Made by a program: the position numbers and the translations under genes. A DNA stretch of 47,706 bases, from positions 1 to 47,706 of the forward strand of contig JBBTUK010000012.1 of the NCBI GenBank assembly GCA_038063775.1, read 5' to 3'. The notes under the pieces were generated by a model. It searched no databases. It worked only from the letters and a program-made list of their open reading frames with translations, and was not told the origin of the DNA. The DNA comes from UM-FILTER-42-9 sp038063775. GTDB lineage: Bacteria; Patescibacteriota; Minisyncoccia; Moranbacterales; UBA2206. This document shows, in pieces, positions 26,009 through 34,622 of this stretch (position 1 is the stretch's first letter; every line of letters starts with the position of its first letter).

Positions 26009-27067
26009 ATGCTTTCTATTTTAATCGGTATTTTAGTTTTTGCAGGTCTGGCCGTAGCGCTTTGGCTTATTTTCGGTCCCAAAATAGCCATAATAATGGA
26101 GCGGCTTTCAGCTTTGTCGCAGCAAAATAAGGAACTGCAGCGGATTGTTGATGAAAAGCTGTCCGAAACCCATCGGACAACCCAGGATCAGATAAATCAG
26201 ACCATCCGGACAGTCCAAGGCATTAGCGGCCAGTCGGCCAAACTCATAAGCAATGTTTCGGAAAAGCTGGCGAAATTAGACGAAACCAACAAGCAGGTAA
26301 TAAATTTTTCCTCTCAACTGCAAAACCTCCAGGACATACTTAAAAATCCGAAGCAGAGAGGCATTTTGGGAGAATATTTTTTGGAAGAAACTCTGAAAAA
26401 TGTCCTGCCACCCAATTCCTACAAGATGCAATATGAATTTTCTGACGGCATGATAGTTGACGCGGTGGTTTTTGTCAAAGAAAAGATAATCCCGATCGAC
26501 TCTAAATTTTCCCTGGAAAACTATGAAAAGATACTAAATACGAACAATGCCCAGGAAAAAGAACGTTTGGAAAAAATATTCAAGCAAGATTTGAAAAATC
26601 GCATTGACGAAACGGCCAAGTATATAAAACCGGAGGAAAAAACAATGGACTTTGCCTTTATGTTCATCCCTTCGGAAGCTATCTATTATGATTTGCTAAT
26701 CAATAAAATAGGCGCGGTACAAGTCAACACCCGGGATTTGGTGGAGTATGCCTTTCAGGATAAAAAAGTCATCATTGTTTCACCCACTTCTTTTCTGGCC
26801 TATTTGCAGACAGTCCTTCAAGGGCTTCGCGCGATGCAGATTGAGGAGAGCGCCAAAGAAATTAAGATAAATGTTGAAAAACTTGGGAAACATATTTTGA
26901 GCTACGATGAATATTTAAAGAAACTAGGAACGAGCATGGCCACTACCGTCAGCCACTACAACAATGCTTATAAGGAGTTCAAGAAAATCGATAAGGATGT
27001 CGTCAAGATCTCAGAAGGCGAATCTAAAATTGAACCGGTCTTTCTGGATAAACCGAGCGGTGACTAG
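26009..27067 (+). CDS. rmuC: RmuC-family DNA recombination protein
   Basis: This 352-aa protein has an N-terminal membrane helix (about 3-24), a coiled coil (30-115), then the RmuC nuclease-like core: LKNPKQRGILGEYFLEETL, MIVDAVVFVKEKIIPIDSKFSLENYE (the D...DSK pattern of restriction-type folds), and MFIPSEAIYYDLL. RmuC limits inversion-type recombination in E. coli and is suspected to be a nuclease. The length is shorter than E. coli RmuC but normal for small genomes. It is followed after 7 bp by a small membrane protein gene, likely cotranscribed. Confidence 0.9.
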   Translation: MLSILIGILVFAGLAVALWLIFGPKIAIIMERLSALSQQNKELQRIVDEKLSETHRTTQDQINQTIRTVQGISGQSAKLISNVSEKLAKLDETNKQVINFSSQLQNLQDILKNPKQRGILGEYFLEETLKNVLPPNSYKMQYEFSDGMIVDAVVFVKEKIIPIDSKFSLENYEKILNTNNAQEKERLEKIFKQDLKNRIDETAKYIKPEEKTMDFAFMFIPSEAIYYDLLINKIGAVQVNTRDLVEYAFQDKKVIIVSPTSFLAYLQTVLQGLRAMQIEESAKEIKINVEKLGKHILSYDEYLKKLGTSMATTVSHYNNAYKEFKKIDKDVVKISEGESKIEPVFLDKPSGD

Positions 27068-27074
27068 CAAAATT

Positions 27075-27485
27075 ATGGAGTTTAAAGAAAAAACTAAAGC
27101 CGCGATTTTGGGTCTGAAATCTAAAATCAGGCCTTTTTTTGCGGATGAATATTTTAAAAGCGCGATAGCAATCTGGCTCATAATTTTGAGTTTGGCGGTC
27201 AATTTGATTGAATGGGTAATCTTGAAAATTTTCGTAAAGTCGGTTGACTTTCCGATAATTCTCCATTATAATGTTTTTTTCGGGGTGGATATGATGGGAA
27301 ATTATAAGCTGGTATTCGTTCTTCCCCTAATCGGCCTCGCTCTTTTTTTGATCAACTTTTTTTTATCCATTTATTTTTACCGTCACAAAGAGAGAATTGC
27401 CAGCTATCTTTTGCTGATGACGGCACTAATGATCCAATTGAGCCTGTTCATTTCGACACTTAGCGTAATAATCATCAATTATTAA
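27075..27485 (+). CDS. Small membrane protein, unknown function
   Basis: This 136-aa protein has three predicted membrane helices (about 32-54, 73-99, 111-134) and a basic N-terminus. I chose ATG 27075 (MEFKEKTKA) rather than an earlier in-frame ATG inside rmuC. The gene sits between rmuC and a GT2 glycosyltransferase on the same strand with short spacers, which suggests a part in envelope work. No recognisable motif. Confidence 0.7.
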   Translation: MEFKEKTKAAILGLKSKIRPFFADEYFKSAIAIWLIILSLAVNLIEWVILKIFVKSVDFPIILHYNVFFGVDMMGNYKLVFVLPLIGLALFLINFFLSIYFYRHKERIASYLLLMTALMIQLSLFISTLSVIIINY

Positions 27486-27509
27486 GCTTAAGCGCGCGTT
27501 CAAAAAAGT

Positions 27510-29261
27510 ATGCTAAAAAAATCTGAAAATCAGGGCCATAAGCCCTTAGCGCCGGAATTTGAATTTCCCGATCCGAAAACAAAAAACAAGCGAGACAGAA
27601 AAATCCAAAGAATGCTGGAAGTCATTCCCGGAATACTGACCTGGGCGACCATTGTTGGGATGTTCGTGTTTTCTTTCCTGGTTCCGGTCTGGGTGGCTAT
27701 TTTTATAATCATCTTTGATATTTATTGGATTTTCCGGACAATTTTTATCGCTTACTATTCAATTGAAGGCTACCGAAAACTAAAGAAAGGAAAAAAAATT
27801 GATTGGTGGGAAAGGTGCCAAAACATTTCTAATCCGGAAAAATTCAAAGAAGTTATTGTGAAGAGAATCGGCGATCTGAAAGAAAGCCTGCAAGAAAAGA
27901 GCTTGCTGAGCAGAGCGGAGAGGAAAATTATTAAAAGAGAAATAAAAAACCAGAGGGAATGCCTGCAAGAAGTAAAAAATATTGAGAAACTATCCGCCGC
28001 AGTCGGGAAGAACCAGATATTGGATTGGCGGGAAATAGTCCAAGTGGTGATGCTGCCGACCGCCACAGAGCCGGCGGAAGTGATCGAGCCTTCCATCCGA
28101 GCGATCGCGGAAAGCAATTTTCCCAATCAGCAAATAATCGTGCTGCTGGCGACGGAAGAACGGGAGCCGGAAGAAAGGCGGCTCCAGAAAGTCAATTATT
28201 TGAAGGACAAATTCGCCGGAGTTTTCCGGGATTTTATCGTAACCACGCATATTGTGAAAGACGACGAAATGAAGGCCAAAGGGTCCAATGCCACTTTTGC
28301 CGCGAAAGTTTTGATGAAATATTTGAATGAGAGAAATATCGATTTTAAAAAAGTCATATTTTCCAATTTTGACTGCGACAGCGTGGCCCATCCCCAATAT
28401 TTTGCCGCGCTGACTTACGAATATATTACGGATCCCAAGCGGCTGCAACGAAGCTACCAGCCTTTGCCGATGTATCACAACAATATTTGGGATACCAATG
28501 CCTTTGTCCGGATAATCGTGACTAGCTCAAGCTTCTGGCATATCTTCCAAAGCACGCGGCCGGACGGGATGGTCACTTTCTCTTCCCATTCCGAGCCTTT
28601 CGACACTTTAGTAAGAGTCGGTTTTTGGCCGGTCAATATGATCAGTGAAGACTCGATAATTTATTGGAAATGCTTCACTTATTACAATGGTGATTACAAA
28701 GTCAAACCGCTTTATCTGCCTATATCGCTCGACGCGGTTCTGGCTGAAACTTATTGGAAAACCATCGTTAACCAATACAAACAGAAACGCCGATGGGCCT
28801 ATGGAATTGAAAATTTTCCCGTCATAATGCGTGCTCTCGGTCCAAATAAGAAAGTTGGCCTGTGGAAAAAAATCAAAGTCGCTTTCGAAATGCTGGAAGG
28901 CCATCATTCGTGGGCGACCGCGCCTTTTATATTGGCGGTGCTGGGCTGGCTGCCGGTGATTATCGGCGGCGAGCAGTTCAATCAAAGCGTGTTGGCGCAC
29001 AATCTGCCGGCCGTGACCCGAACGCTTATGAATCTGGCTATGTTCGGCTTGGCCATTTCCGTATCGTTAAGCTTTCTTTTAATGCCCCCGCGCCCGCAGA
29101 AATATTCCCGCTGGAAGAATATTTATATGGTCCTGCAATGGATCTTGATACCGATCACCGCGCCTTTTTTGGGCGCGCTGCCGGCGATTGATTCCCAAAC
29201 AAGGATTCTTCTCGGAAAATATTTTGGAGAATTTTGGGTAACTGAAAAAATCAGAAAATGA
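27510..29261 (+). CDS. Membrane GT2-family processive glycosyltransferase
   Basis: This 583-aa protein has two N-terminal helices (about 38-80), then a GT-A catalytic region with NFDCDSVAHPQYF (DxD-type nucleotide-sugar/metal site), MISEDSIIYWKCF (catalytic ED) and QKRRWAYG (the Q/RxxRW-like acceptor site of cellulose/hyaluronan synthases). Four C-terminal helices follow. It should polymerise or extend a glycan at the cytoplasmic face and pass it through the membrane. It overlaps the WecA-like transferase by 4 bp, so both probably serve one polysaccharide pathway. The sugar is unknown. Confidence 0.87.
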   Translation: MLKKSENQGHKPLAPEFEFPDPKTKNKRDRKIQRMLEVIPGILTWATIVGMFVFSFLVPVWVAIFIIIFDIYWIFRTIFIAYYSIEGYRKLKKGKKIDWWERCQNISNPEKFKEVIVKRIGDLKESLQEKSLLSRAERKIIKREIKNQRECLQEVKNIEKLSAAVGKNQILDWREIVQVVMLPTATEPAEVIEPSIRAIAESNFPNQQIIVLLATEEREPEERRLQKVNYLKDKFAGVFRDFIVTTHIVKDDEMKAKGSNATFAAKVLMKYLNERNIDFKKVIFSNFDCDSVAHPQYFAALTYEYITDPKRLQRSYQPLPMYHNNIWDTNAFVRIIVTSSSFWHIFQSTRPDGMVTFSSHSEPFDTLVRVGFWPVNMISEDSIIYWKCFTYYNGDYKVKPLYLPISLDAVLAETYWKTIVNQYKQKRRWAYGIENFPVIMRALGPNKKVGLWKKIKVAFEMLEGHHSWATAPFILAVLGWLPVIIGGEQFNQSVLAHNLPAVTRTLMNLAMFGLAISVSLSFLLMPPRPQKYSRWKNIYMVLQWILIPITAPFLGALPAIDSQTRILLGKYFGEFWVTEKIRK

Positions 29262-30292
29262 TGATAAAATATATCGTGCCGTTCATAACAGCCTTTCTCC
29301 TCAGCGTTTTTTTTGTTATGGCCGCTATTTATTTAGCCGGAAAAATAAATTGGCAAGGCCGGAAAGCAGAAAGGCATATCCATCTCAGCGGCCGAAAGAA
29401 TGTTTTCCGTACCGGGGGGCTGGCGATCATCTTGGCTTTTAATCTGGCTATACTGATTAATAAAGATCTCTTTATCTCTCCCGAACTTTGGGGCGTGATG
29501 GCTGGCGCGACACTTCTTTTGATAATCGGCGTGTGGGATGACTTTCGCGAGATATTCTGGAAAATCCAGTTATTTTTTCAGGTAGCCATTGCGATTATGG
29601 TTTTCGTTATGGGAGTTAGGATTTATCATATCACTAATCCTGTCTTTGGGGGCACGATTGATTTAAGCGGCGGGCTTGGAACGATAGTTTCCGCGATTCT
29701 GGTGATAATCTGGCTGGTGCTAGTCATAAATTCAATGAATTGGTTGGATGGAATTGACGGTCTTTCAGGCGGAATCACGCTTATCGGTTCTTTAACGGTT
29801 TTTTTCTTGAGTCTTAAGCCGGAGGTGAATCAGCCTCCCGTTGCGATTTTGGCGATGATTTTAGCCGGCAGCGTTTTAGGCTTTTTGATATTCAACTTTA
29901 ACCCTTCCCGGATTTTAGCCGGAACATCCGGTTCGATGTTTATGGGTTTTTCTCTGGCAGTTTTAGCGGTTTTTTCCGGCACTAAAATTGCTACAGCCAT
30001 TATGGTGATGGTTCTTCCGATCATAGATTTTCTGTGGGTTATCGGCGAGAGAATAAGAAATAAAAAATCCATCTTCAAGTCTGACAAGAATCATCTGCAT
30101 TATAAATTGCTTGAACTGGGCTGGTCCCAAAGAAAAATAAACGCCTTTTTTTATTTACTTACGCTGATAATGGCAGTGATCGCCTTGAACACCCGGGTTA
30201 TCGGGAAAAGCATAACTTTCTTTGCCGCCGCTTTCATAATGGCGCTAGCCTTGGCGGCTATCAATAATAAAACTAAAAAGCAGGCGATCTGA
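29258..30292 (+). CDS. WecA/MraY-type polyprenyl-phosphate sugar-phosphate transferase
   Basis: This 344-aa protein has about ten membrane helices. Family motifs are IGVWDDFREI (DD motif), NSMNWLDGIDGLSGG (catalytic NxxNxxDGxDGL) and KNHLHYKLLELGWSQRKI (the H-rich loop of WecA/TagO-like members). It transfers a sugar-1-phosphate from a UDP-sugar to undecaprenyl phosphate. The HLHY loop points to WecA/TagO rather than MraY. The start overlaps the GT2 stop, and the DUF192 gene starts one base after its stop. Confidence 0.88.
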   Translation: MMIKYIVPFITAFLLSVFFVMAAIYLAGKINWQGRKAERHIHLSGRKNVFRTGGLAIILAFNLAILINKDLFISPELWGVMAGATLLLIIGVWDDFREIFWKIQLFFQVAIAIMVFVMGVRIYHITNPVFGGTIDLSGGLGTIVSAILVIIWLVLVINSMNWLDGIDGLSGGITLIGSLTVFFLSLKPEVNQPPVAILAMILAGSVLGFLIFNFNPSRILAGTSGSMFMGFSLAVLAVFSGTKIATAIMVMVLPIIDFLWVIGERIRNKKSIFKSDKNHLHYKLLELGWSQRKINAFFYLLTLIMAVIALNTRVIGKSITFFAAAFIMALALAAINNKTKKQAI

Positions 30293-30293
30293 A

Positions 30294-30761
30294 ATGAAAA
30301 AATATAAGCTGGCAATTTTACTGGCGGTCGCGGCAATCATCCCTCTTTTTGTTTTTTGGAAATTCCAAGTAAAAAAATTTCCAGAATCGCAATTTGGAAA
30401 TAGGCTCCTGACGGTCAGCATAAACGGAAAAAGTCTAGCGGCCGAGTTGGTTGCCACGAAGGAAAAAAAGGAGCTCGGCCTGTCCGGCCGGGAAAAGCTT
30501 TGTGAAAATTGCGCTATGCTGTTTGTTTATGAAAACAAGGGTGTATACCCCTTTTGGATGAAGGATATGCGCTTTGATCTTGATATGGCGTGGCTTTTGG
30601 GAAGCGAAGTGGTTTATTTGGCTAGAGATGTCCCATACGCCAGAGGAACCGCAGAAACAATCAATCCGGGAAATTTTGCGGATAAGATTATGGAAATGAA
30701 CGCCGGTACCATTAGTCGGTTAGGGATAAAAATTGGCGATCAAGTCAGTATTGATGAATAA
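30294..30761 (+). CDS. DUF192 family exported protein
   Basis: This 155-aa protein has an N-terminal signal or anchor helix (about 5-22) followed by a DUF192 domain: VATKEKKELGLSGREKL, CAMLFVYENKGVYPFWMKDM and INPGNFADKIMEMNAGTI. The domain is a small beta fold of unknown activity found outside the membrane in many prokaryotes. It has a cysteine pair C67/C70. Last gene of the GT2-WecA group, ending before a strong terminator. Confidence 0.88.
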   Translation: MKKYKLAILLAVAAIIPLFVFWKFQVKKFPESQFGNRLLTVSINGKSLAAELVATKEKKELGLSGREKLCENCAMLFVYENKGVYPFWMKDMRFDLDMAWLLGSEVVYLARDVPYARGTAETINPGNFADKIMEMNAGTISRLGIKIGDQVSIDE

Positions 30762-30778
30762 AAATTTTCGTGTACTAT

Positions 30779-30815
30779 AAAAGCAAAAATCCCGTTTGAC
30801 GGGATTTTTGCTTTT
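30779..30815. terminator. Bidirectional Rho-independent terminator
   Basis: AAAAGCAAAAATCCCG pairs with CGGGATTTTTGCTTTT around GTTTGA, a long perfect stem with A/T tracts on both sides, 17 bases after the DUF192 stop. Confidence 0.9.
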
Positions 30816-30845
30816 ATAGTAGAAAGTAGTAATATACTTAGTTCA

Positions 30846-30948
30846 CCCCCACACCAACTTTCACAAAACTGAACGGAAGCAGTTAATTTTTTTTGAGACT
30901 CTTATGCAATTTGCTGAACGCCATAGTTTGTAGAAGTTGGTGTGGGGG
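30846..30948. repeat. 103-bp element with perfect 15-bp terminal inverted repeats
   Basis: Left arm CCCCCACACCAACTT (30846-30860) and right arm AAGTTGGTGTGGGGG (30934-30948) are exact complements. Left flank GTTCACCCC is as in the element at 25044. It lies between convergent genes. Confidence 0.75.
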
Positions 30949-31002
30949 CAGAAAAGAACAGTAGAATTTTTCTTTGTGTTTTACCTCCTAAGTTTCGGAA
31001 AA

Positions 31003-31563
31003 TTAAGTCAATGACGGAACCCTTACGGCATATTTGTGCAGGTTTTTAAGCTGTTTCTCGTTCAAGTTCTTCGACTTTGTAATCGCGTTTTGGATGGAGC
31101 TCTTGGAAAATTCTACTGAGCTGCCGACAAATATTCTTTTTTGCGGCACATTCTTTCTAAGATAATCCTCGATGTAAATCTTGTGTTCCGCGGTGAGCGT
31201 CGAATCCGGATTTTTTTCGAGGTAGTTCGCTAGCGCTCTGCGAGCTAATTTGGTCATGCCATCTCCTTTAACGGCAGTTTCAACAAAGGCTTGTTCTGTT
31301 TCCTGGCTAGGAGCAGAAACCGCCTGGTTTCCTGGTTTAGTTTCAGGAGTTGCTTCGGGAGTTGTCGCAGTTGGGGTTGTTTCTGAAGCCCCTTCTTGCG
31401 ATACCTGGCTCTGATAATCAGTTCCCGGAACCTGGGTTTTCTTAGAATAGGAATAAATACCAAGGGCAATTACAAGAACGATAATGATGCTTGTAATGAT
31501 TCGTAGGTTATCCTGCAGCCATTGCTTTGCCTTTCCTTCATTTTCCTGAATTTCTTCATTCAT
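31003..31563 (-). CDS. Membrane-anchored extracytoplasmic protein, unknown function
   Basis: In this 186-aa protein, a short cytoplasmic part and one helix (about 21-42, IITSIIIVLVIALGIYSYS) are followed by a Thr/Pro/Glu linker (60-90). A C-terminal domain (about 95-185) contains KGDGMTKLARRALANYL and LTAEHKIYIEDYLRKN, a LysM-like helix pattern possibly for wall binding. The start has GGTAGGTGAT just upstream as ribosome site. Its function is unknown; envelope anchoring is the reasonable reading. Confidence 0.68.
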   Translation of the reverse strand: MNEEIQENEGKAKQWLQDNLRIITSIIIVLVIALGIYSYSKKTQVPGTDYQSQVSQEGASETTPTATTPEATPETKPGNQAVSAPSQETEQAFVETAVKGDGMTKLARRALANYLEKNPDSTLTAEHKIYIEDYLRKNVPQKRIFVGSSVEFSKSSIQNAITKSKNLNEKQLKNLHKYAVRVPSLT

Positions 31564-31933
31564 AATATCACCTACCTTTCTATTTTAAGATTTATTTTCC
31601 CGCTAAGCGGGATCCGCCAGAGGCGGAAATTATAAATGTGCTTGCGTTGAAGCCGCGCTACCTATCTTTTGATTTAGAGATAGCCTTCGACCTTTAAAGA
31701 AATTCTAGCGCATCTGGGCCGGGCGTCAACTAGACAAAACCCTTTATTTGGGGCATAATAATTGGAAATTTTAAATTTCAAATTATTCCCGCCAAGTCGG
31801 AATCCCGCCAAGGCGGTGAAAATTTCAAATCAATTTTTCAATTTTCAAATTAATAATTTTTTTATCTGCAATATGCGATTTTGAAATAAAAACAAAAAAC
31901 TTTTGTAGTATGCTATGAAAAATAAAAGGCTGT

Positions 31934-32019
31934 CGCGTAAAATGAAAAATTTAAAAAATTTTTCATCACGCGACTACCCCGTGATGAAATTTTGTTTGGC
32001 AAAATTTCATTTTACGGGG
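31934..32019. repeat. Two mirrored hairpins sharing an asymmetric arm
   Basis: Hairpin 1 (31934-31972) has CGCGTAAAATGAAAAATTT against AAATTTTTCATCACGCG. Hairpin 2 (31977-32019) has CCCCGTGATGAAATTTTG against CAAAATTTCATTTTACGGGG. In each, one arm reads GTGATG and the other GTAAAATG, and the order is reversed between the two. They lie upstream of the promoter at 32039. Confidence 0.7.
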
Positions 32020-32038
32020 TGTGGATAACTTTTTTCTC

Positions 32039-32066
32039 TTGCAATTTAAAAAATTTGCATTATAAT
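32039..32066 (+). promoter_or_regulatory. Promoter TTGCAA-16-TATAAT of isolated small-peptide transcript
   Basis: TTGCAA (32039-32044) and TATAAT (32061-32066). The leader of about 135 nt holds an ATCAG/CTGAT hairpin near 32148 and a strong ribosome site before ATG 32208. Confidence 0.65.
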
Positions 32067-32207
32067 TTAGATAAGCAGAGCTATTCAATTCAAAAAATTT
32101 TTGAAACTAGCTTTGCGAAAGGTCGAAAACAAAAATAAATTTGATATCAGTCGGGGGCTGATGCGCCTCGAGCGTAAAAATAAAAATAGAAAGGACGGTG
32201 AACTAAA

Positions 32208-32267
32208 ATGGCAAAGAAGAAAAAAGCTGCAAAGAAGAAAAAAGTTGCAAAGAAAAAGAGACGATAG
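32208..32267 (+). CDS. 19-aa lysine-rich peptide
   Basis: The peptide MAKKKKAAKKKKVAKKKRR has 13 Lys/Arg in 19 residues with an imperfect internal repeat. AAAGGACGG lies 8 bases before the ATG, one of the better Shine-Dalgarno sites in this window. The gene has its own promoter (32039-32066) and ends about 120 bases before a terminator, with a GCTGAG/CTCAGC hairpin between. It resembles histone-H1-like tails and small basic ribosome-associated peptides; both are guesses. A longer overlapping frame in another phase lacks a ribosome site. Too short for similarity to be informative; expression is supported by the complete set of signals. Confidence 0.55.
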   Translation: MAKKKKAAKKKKVAKKKRR

Positions 32268-32384
32268 TCTTTTATATCTTCGCTGAGGCAGTAAGTTTAA
32301 TATTTCTGCTGAAGCAAAAAATTATCAACTTTTGGCTTTCCGCTGAGGCGAATCTGTCTCAGCAAAAAATGTCAAATGTTCAAA

Positions 32385-32419
32385 GCAAAAACCCGCTAAC
32401 ACGCGGGTTTTTGCGTTTT
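32385..32419. terminator. Bidirectional terminator between peptide unit and prmC
   Basis: GCAAAAACCCGC pairs with GCGGGTTTTTGC around TAACAC, with T/A tracts on both sides. It serves the peptide transcript on + and prmC on the minus strand. Confidence 0.85.
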
Positions 32420-32436
32420 AATATAAAGCTTTTTCG

Positions 32437-33288
32437 CTAGATCTGGATTTTGCAAACTCTCCATTTTCCAGCCAGGTCCTTTGAGAATCCCACTCGCTTC
32501 GCGAAAGAAAATATTTTTCTCATTTCTTTTGTCTGAAATGGGCCAACCTCACAAAAAACAGCAATAGCATGTTCTGTTTTTCCTTTCAGCAGCTTAATTT
32601 GTTTGGCTAATTTTCGATAGGCATCCAATCCGTCCTTTCCGGCGTAAAGCGCGATTCGCGGTTCGTATCTCAGCCCTTGCGTATCACTACTTGGAAGTAA
32701 ATTTTTCCAGTCGGTGTCTAGATAGGGAAGGTTGGTAACTACGACAAGGTTTTTAGTTTTTAGATTGTAGTTTTTAGATTTCAGTATCGGTTCCAATAAG
32801 TTTCCTTTTAGAAATTTTATTTTTTTGTCTACTTTATGGAGCTTGGCGTTTTGTTTCGCGACCGACACTGCCTTACTTGATATATCAAGCGCCATGAACT
32901 TATTTCTTTCCTTCAAATTTTTTGCCAGGGAAATAATAATGTTTCCAGTTCCTGTCCCGACATCGATGATGGTCGCATTCTTAGGATTCAGTTCTAAAAC
33001 TTTTTCCACCAGAAGCTCCGTTTCCGGGCGGGGAATAAGTGTATTTTGATTTACCTTGAAATTTAACCCATAGAACTCTTTTTGGCCCAAAATGTAGGCC
33101 AAAGGCTCGTCCTTCATTCTTCTCCTAATCAAGGTTCTAAGTTTCGGGTTACGGGTTGCGGGAATTCTGCATTCCGGATGAGCCAGCGCGAATTCTCGGG
33201 ATTTGCCGATAGACGAGGCAATCAGGAGTTCTAAATCCAAATAGTCTATTTTTACTGAATATTTTTTATAGATATCTTCAATATGCAT
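32437..33288 (-). CDS. prmC: Release-factor glutamine methyltransferase PrmC
   Basis: This 283-aa class I SAM methyltransferase modifies the GGQ glutamine of release factors. The N-terminal helical domain (1-85) includes EPLAYILGQKEFYGL. The SAM site is IDVGTGTGNIIISLA, preceded by TLIPRPETELLVE. The catalytic NPPY motif reads NLPY (VVVTNLPYLD), with Pro replaced by Leu but Asn, Pro and Tyr kept. It is encoded downstream of prfA on the same strand, as in many bacteria. Two stretches, ATRNPKLRTLIRR and KSKNYNLKTKN, are encoded by short repeated DNA and look like insertions. Confidence 0.9.
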   Translation of the reverse strand: MHIEDIYKKYSVKIDYLDLELLIASSIGKSREFALAHPECRIPATRNPKLRTLIRRRMKDEPLAYILGQKEFYGLNFKVNQNTLIPRPETELLVEKVLELNPKNATIIDVGTGTGNIIISLAKNLKERNKFMALDISSKAVSVAKQNAKLHKVDKKIKFLKGNLLEPILKSKNYNLKTKNLVVVTNLPYLDTDWKNLLPSSDTQGLRYEPRIALYAGKDGLDAYRKLAKQIKLLKGKTEHAIAVFCEVGPFQTKEMRKIFSFAKRVGFSKDLAGKWRVCKIQI

Positions 33289-33307
33289 AATGTAAAAATT
33301 AAAAAAT

Positions 33308-33408
33308 CCTCCTCTCCCTCCGGGAGAGGGTGTCCGCTGGACAGGAGAGGAAAAATAATTTTTAAAAACGACCTCTCCCCAACCCTCTCCTTATCAAGGA
33401 GAGGGGGA
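33308..33408. repeat. Palindromic CCTCTCCC repeats between prfA and prmC
   Basis: CCTCTCCCTCCGGGAGAGG (33311-33329) and a second set CCTCTCC...GGAGAGG flank an AT-rich centre. It is the same repeat type found inside the coding region at 8864-8943. Confidence 0.7.
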
Positions 33409-33460
33409 ATAAAGAAAAAAAATAAAATTCAAACCGATGACTATAATTTTGCATTTTAAA

Positions 33461-34525
33461 TTAAGCTTTGTTCATCTTCAGCTTAATGTCTTCTTCTTGC
33501 AGGGCGGTAATAATCTCTTCAATATTCCCATTTAATATGGATGGTAAATTGCTCCAATTTTGTTTGATGCGATGATCGGTCACCCGGTCCTGGGGAAAGT
33601 TATAGGTCCGGATCTTTTCGCTGCGATCACCCGTGCCGATCTGGGATTTTCGGGCGTCGCCCATCTCCTTGGCCATCTTGTCTTCCTCCATTTGGAGGAG
33701 GCGCGAACGCAGAACCTTCATGGCTTTATCTTTGTTTTTCAGTTGGGATTTTTCGTCTTGGCAGGAAACTACAAGACCTGAAGGAATATGGGTAATTCGG
33801 ACGGCTGATTTGGTCGTGTTGACCGACTGGCCGCCAGGACCAGATGAACAGAAAGTGTCAATGCGGAGGTCTTTTTCCTCAATTTTCAGGGCCACTTCTT
33901 CTGCTTCAGGTAAAACGGCCACGGTCGAGGTAGAAGTGTGGATCCGTCCGTTTTTTTCTGTTTCTGGAACTCTTTGCACCCGGTGGACGCCTGATTCATA
34001 CTTCATTTTAGAAAAGACATCGCGGCCGTTAATCTCAAAAATAATTTCCTTGAATCCGCCAATGCCTATATAGTTGGTGTTGAGAACGGCCACTCGCCAG
34101 CCGTTTTTTTCCGCGTATTTGGAATACATTCGGAAAAGAGTGGCGGAAAAAAGAGCCGATTCGTCTCCGCCGGCGCCGGCGCGAATTTCTACGATGACAT
34201 TTTTGCTGTCGTTGGGATCTAGGGGAATGAGCAATTTTTCCAATTCTTTTTCCAGTTTAACTTTTCTTTCCGAAAGCTTGATGTTTTCCTCCATAGCCAT
34301 TTGTCTCACTTCCGGATCTTCTTCGGCATTGACTATCTGGGCGTTTTCCTTCATTTCTGCTTCATTTTTTTGGTATTCATCAATGACGCGGACAATTTCG
34401 GAAAGTTCCGCTTGCCTTTTGCTGAGTTCCGCCAATTTTCGGCCATCGAAAACCACCTCGGGGTCAGCGAGTTGCTTTTGAATGTCGTCGTATTCTTTTT
34501 GAATGTCTTCGATTTGGTTTTTCAT
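33461..34525 (-). CDS. prfA: Peptide chain release factor 1
   Basis: This 354-aa RF1 recognises UAA/UAG stop codons and triggers peptide release. Seen: the N-terminal coiled coil, PNDSKNVIVEIRAGAGGDES, VHRVQRVPETEKNGRIHTST, and the catalytic GGQ loop SSGPGGQSVNTTKSAVRI. The RF2-type SPF motif is absent, so RF1 is preferred. ATG 34525 is chosen over the TTG 18 bases upstream. prmC, which methylates the GGQ loop, follows on the same strand. A terminator separates it from rpmE upstream. Confidence 0.94.
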   Translation of the reverse strand: MKNQIEDIQKEYDDIQKQLADPEVVFDGRKLAELSKRQAELSEIVRVIDEYQKNEAEMKENAQIVNAEEDPEVRQMAMEENIKLSERKVKLEKELEKLLIPLDPNDSKNVIVEIRAGAGGDESALFSATLFRMYSKYAEKNGWRVAVLNTNYIGIGGFKEIIFEINGRDVFSKMKYESGVHRVQRVPETEKNGRIHTSTSTVAVLPEAEEVALKIEEKDLRIDTFCSSGPGGQSVNTTKSAVRITHIPSGLVVSCQDEKSQLKNKDKAMKVLRSRLLQMEEDKMAKEMGDARKSQIGTGDRSEKIRTYNFPQDRVTDHRIKQNWSNLPSILNGNIEEIITALQEEDIKLKMNKA

Positions 34526-34584
34526 ATGAAATGATATCTTCAAGAAGTCTTGCTATTATAAAATAGTTATACCACCAAGTCAAC

Positions 34585-34608
34585 AAAAAACCCGGCATCA
34601 CGCCGGGG
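34585..34608 (-). terminator. Terminator after rpmE
   Basis: On the minus strand CCCGGC-GTGAT-GCCGGG is followed by six T, 15 bases after the rpmE stop. Confidence 0.85.
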
Positions 34609-34622
34609 GATCGGTTCAGTGG

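Noticed and set aside
31564..32038. tmRNA, RNase P RNA or SRP RNA in the long intergenic stretch
   Set aside because: I looked for the conserved cores of these RNAs and saw none; the stretch holds only palindromic repeats and two hairpins.
32101..32286. 61-codon basic frame overlapping the 19-aa peptide
   Set aside because: It begins with TTG without a ribosome site, and the ribosome site at about 32190 serves ATG 32208 in another frame.
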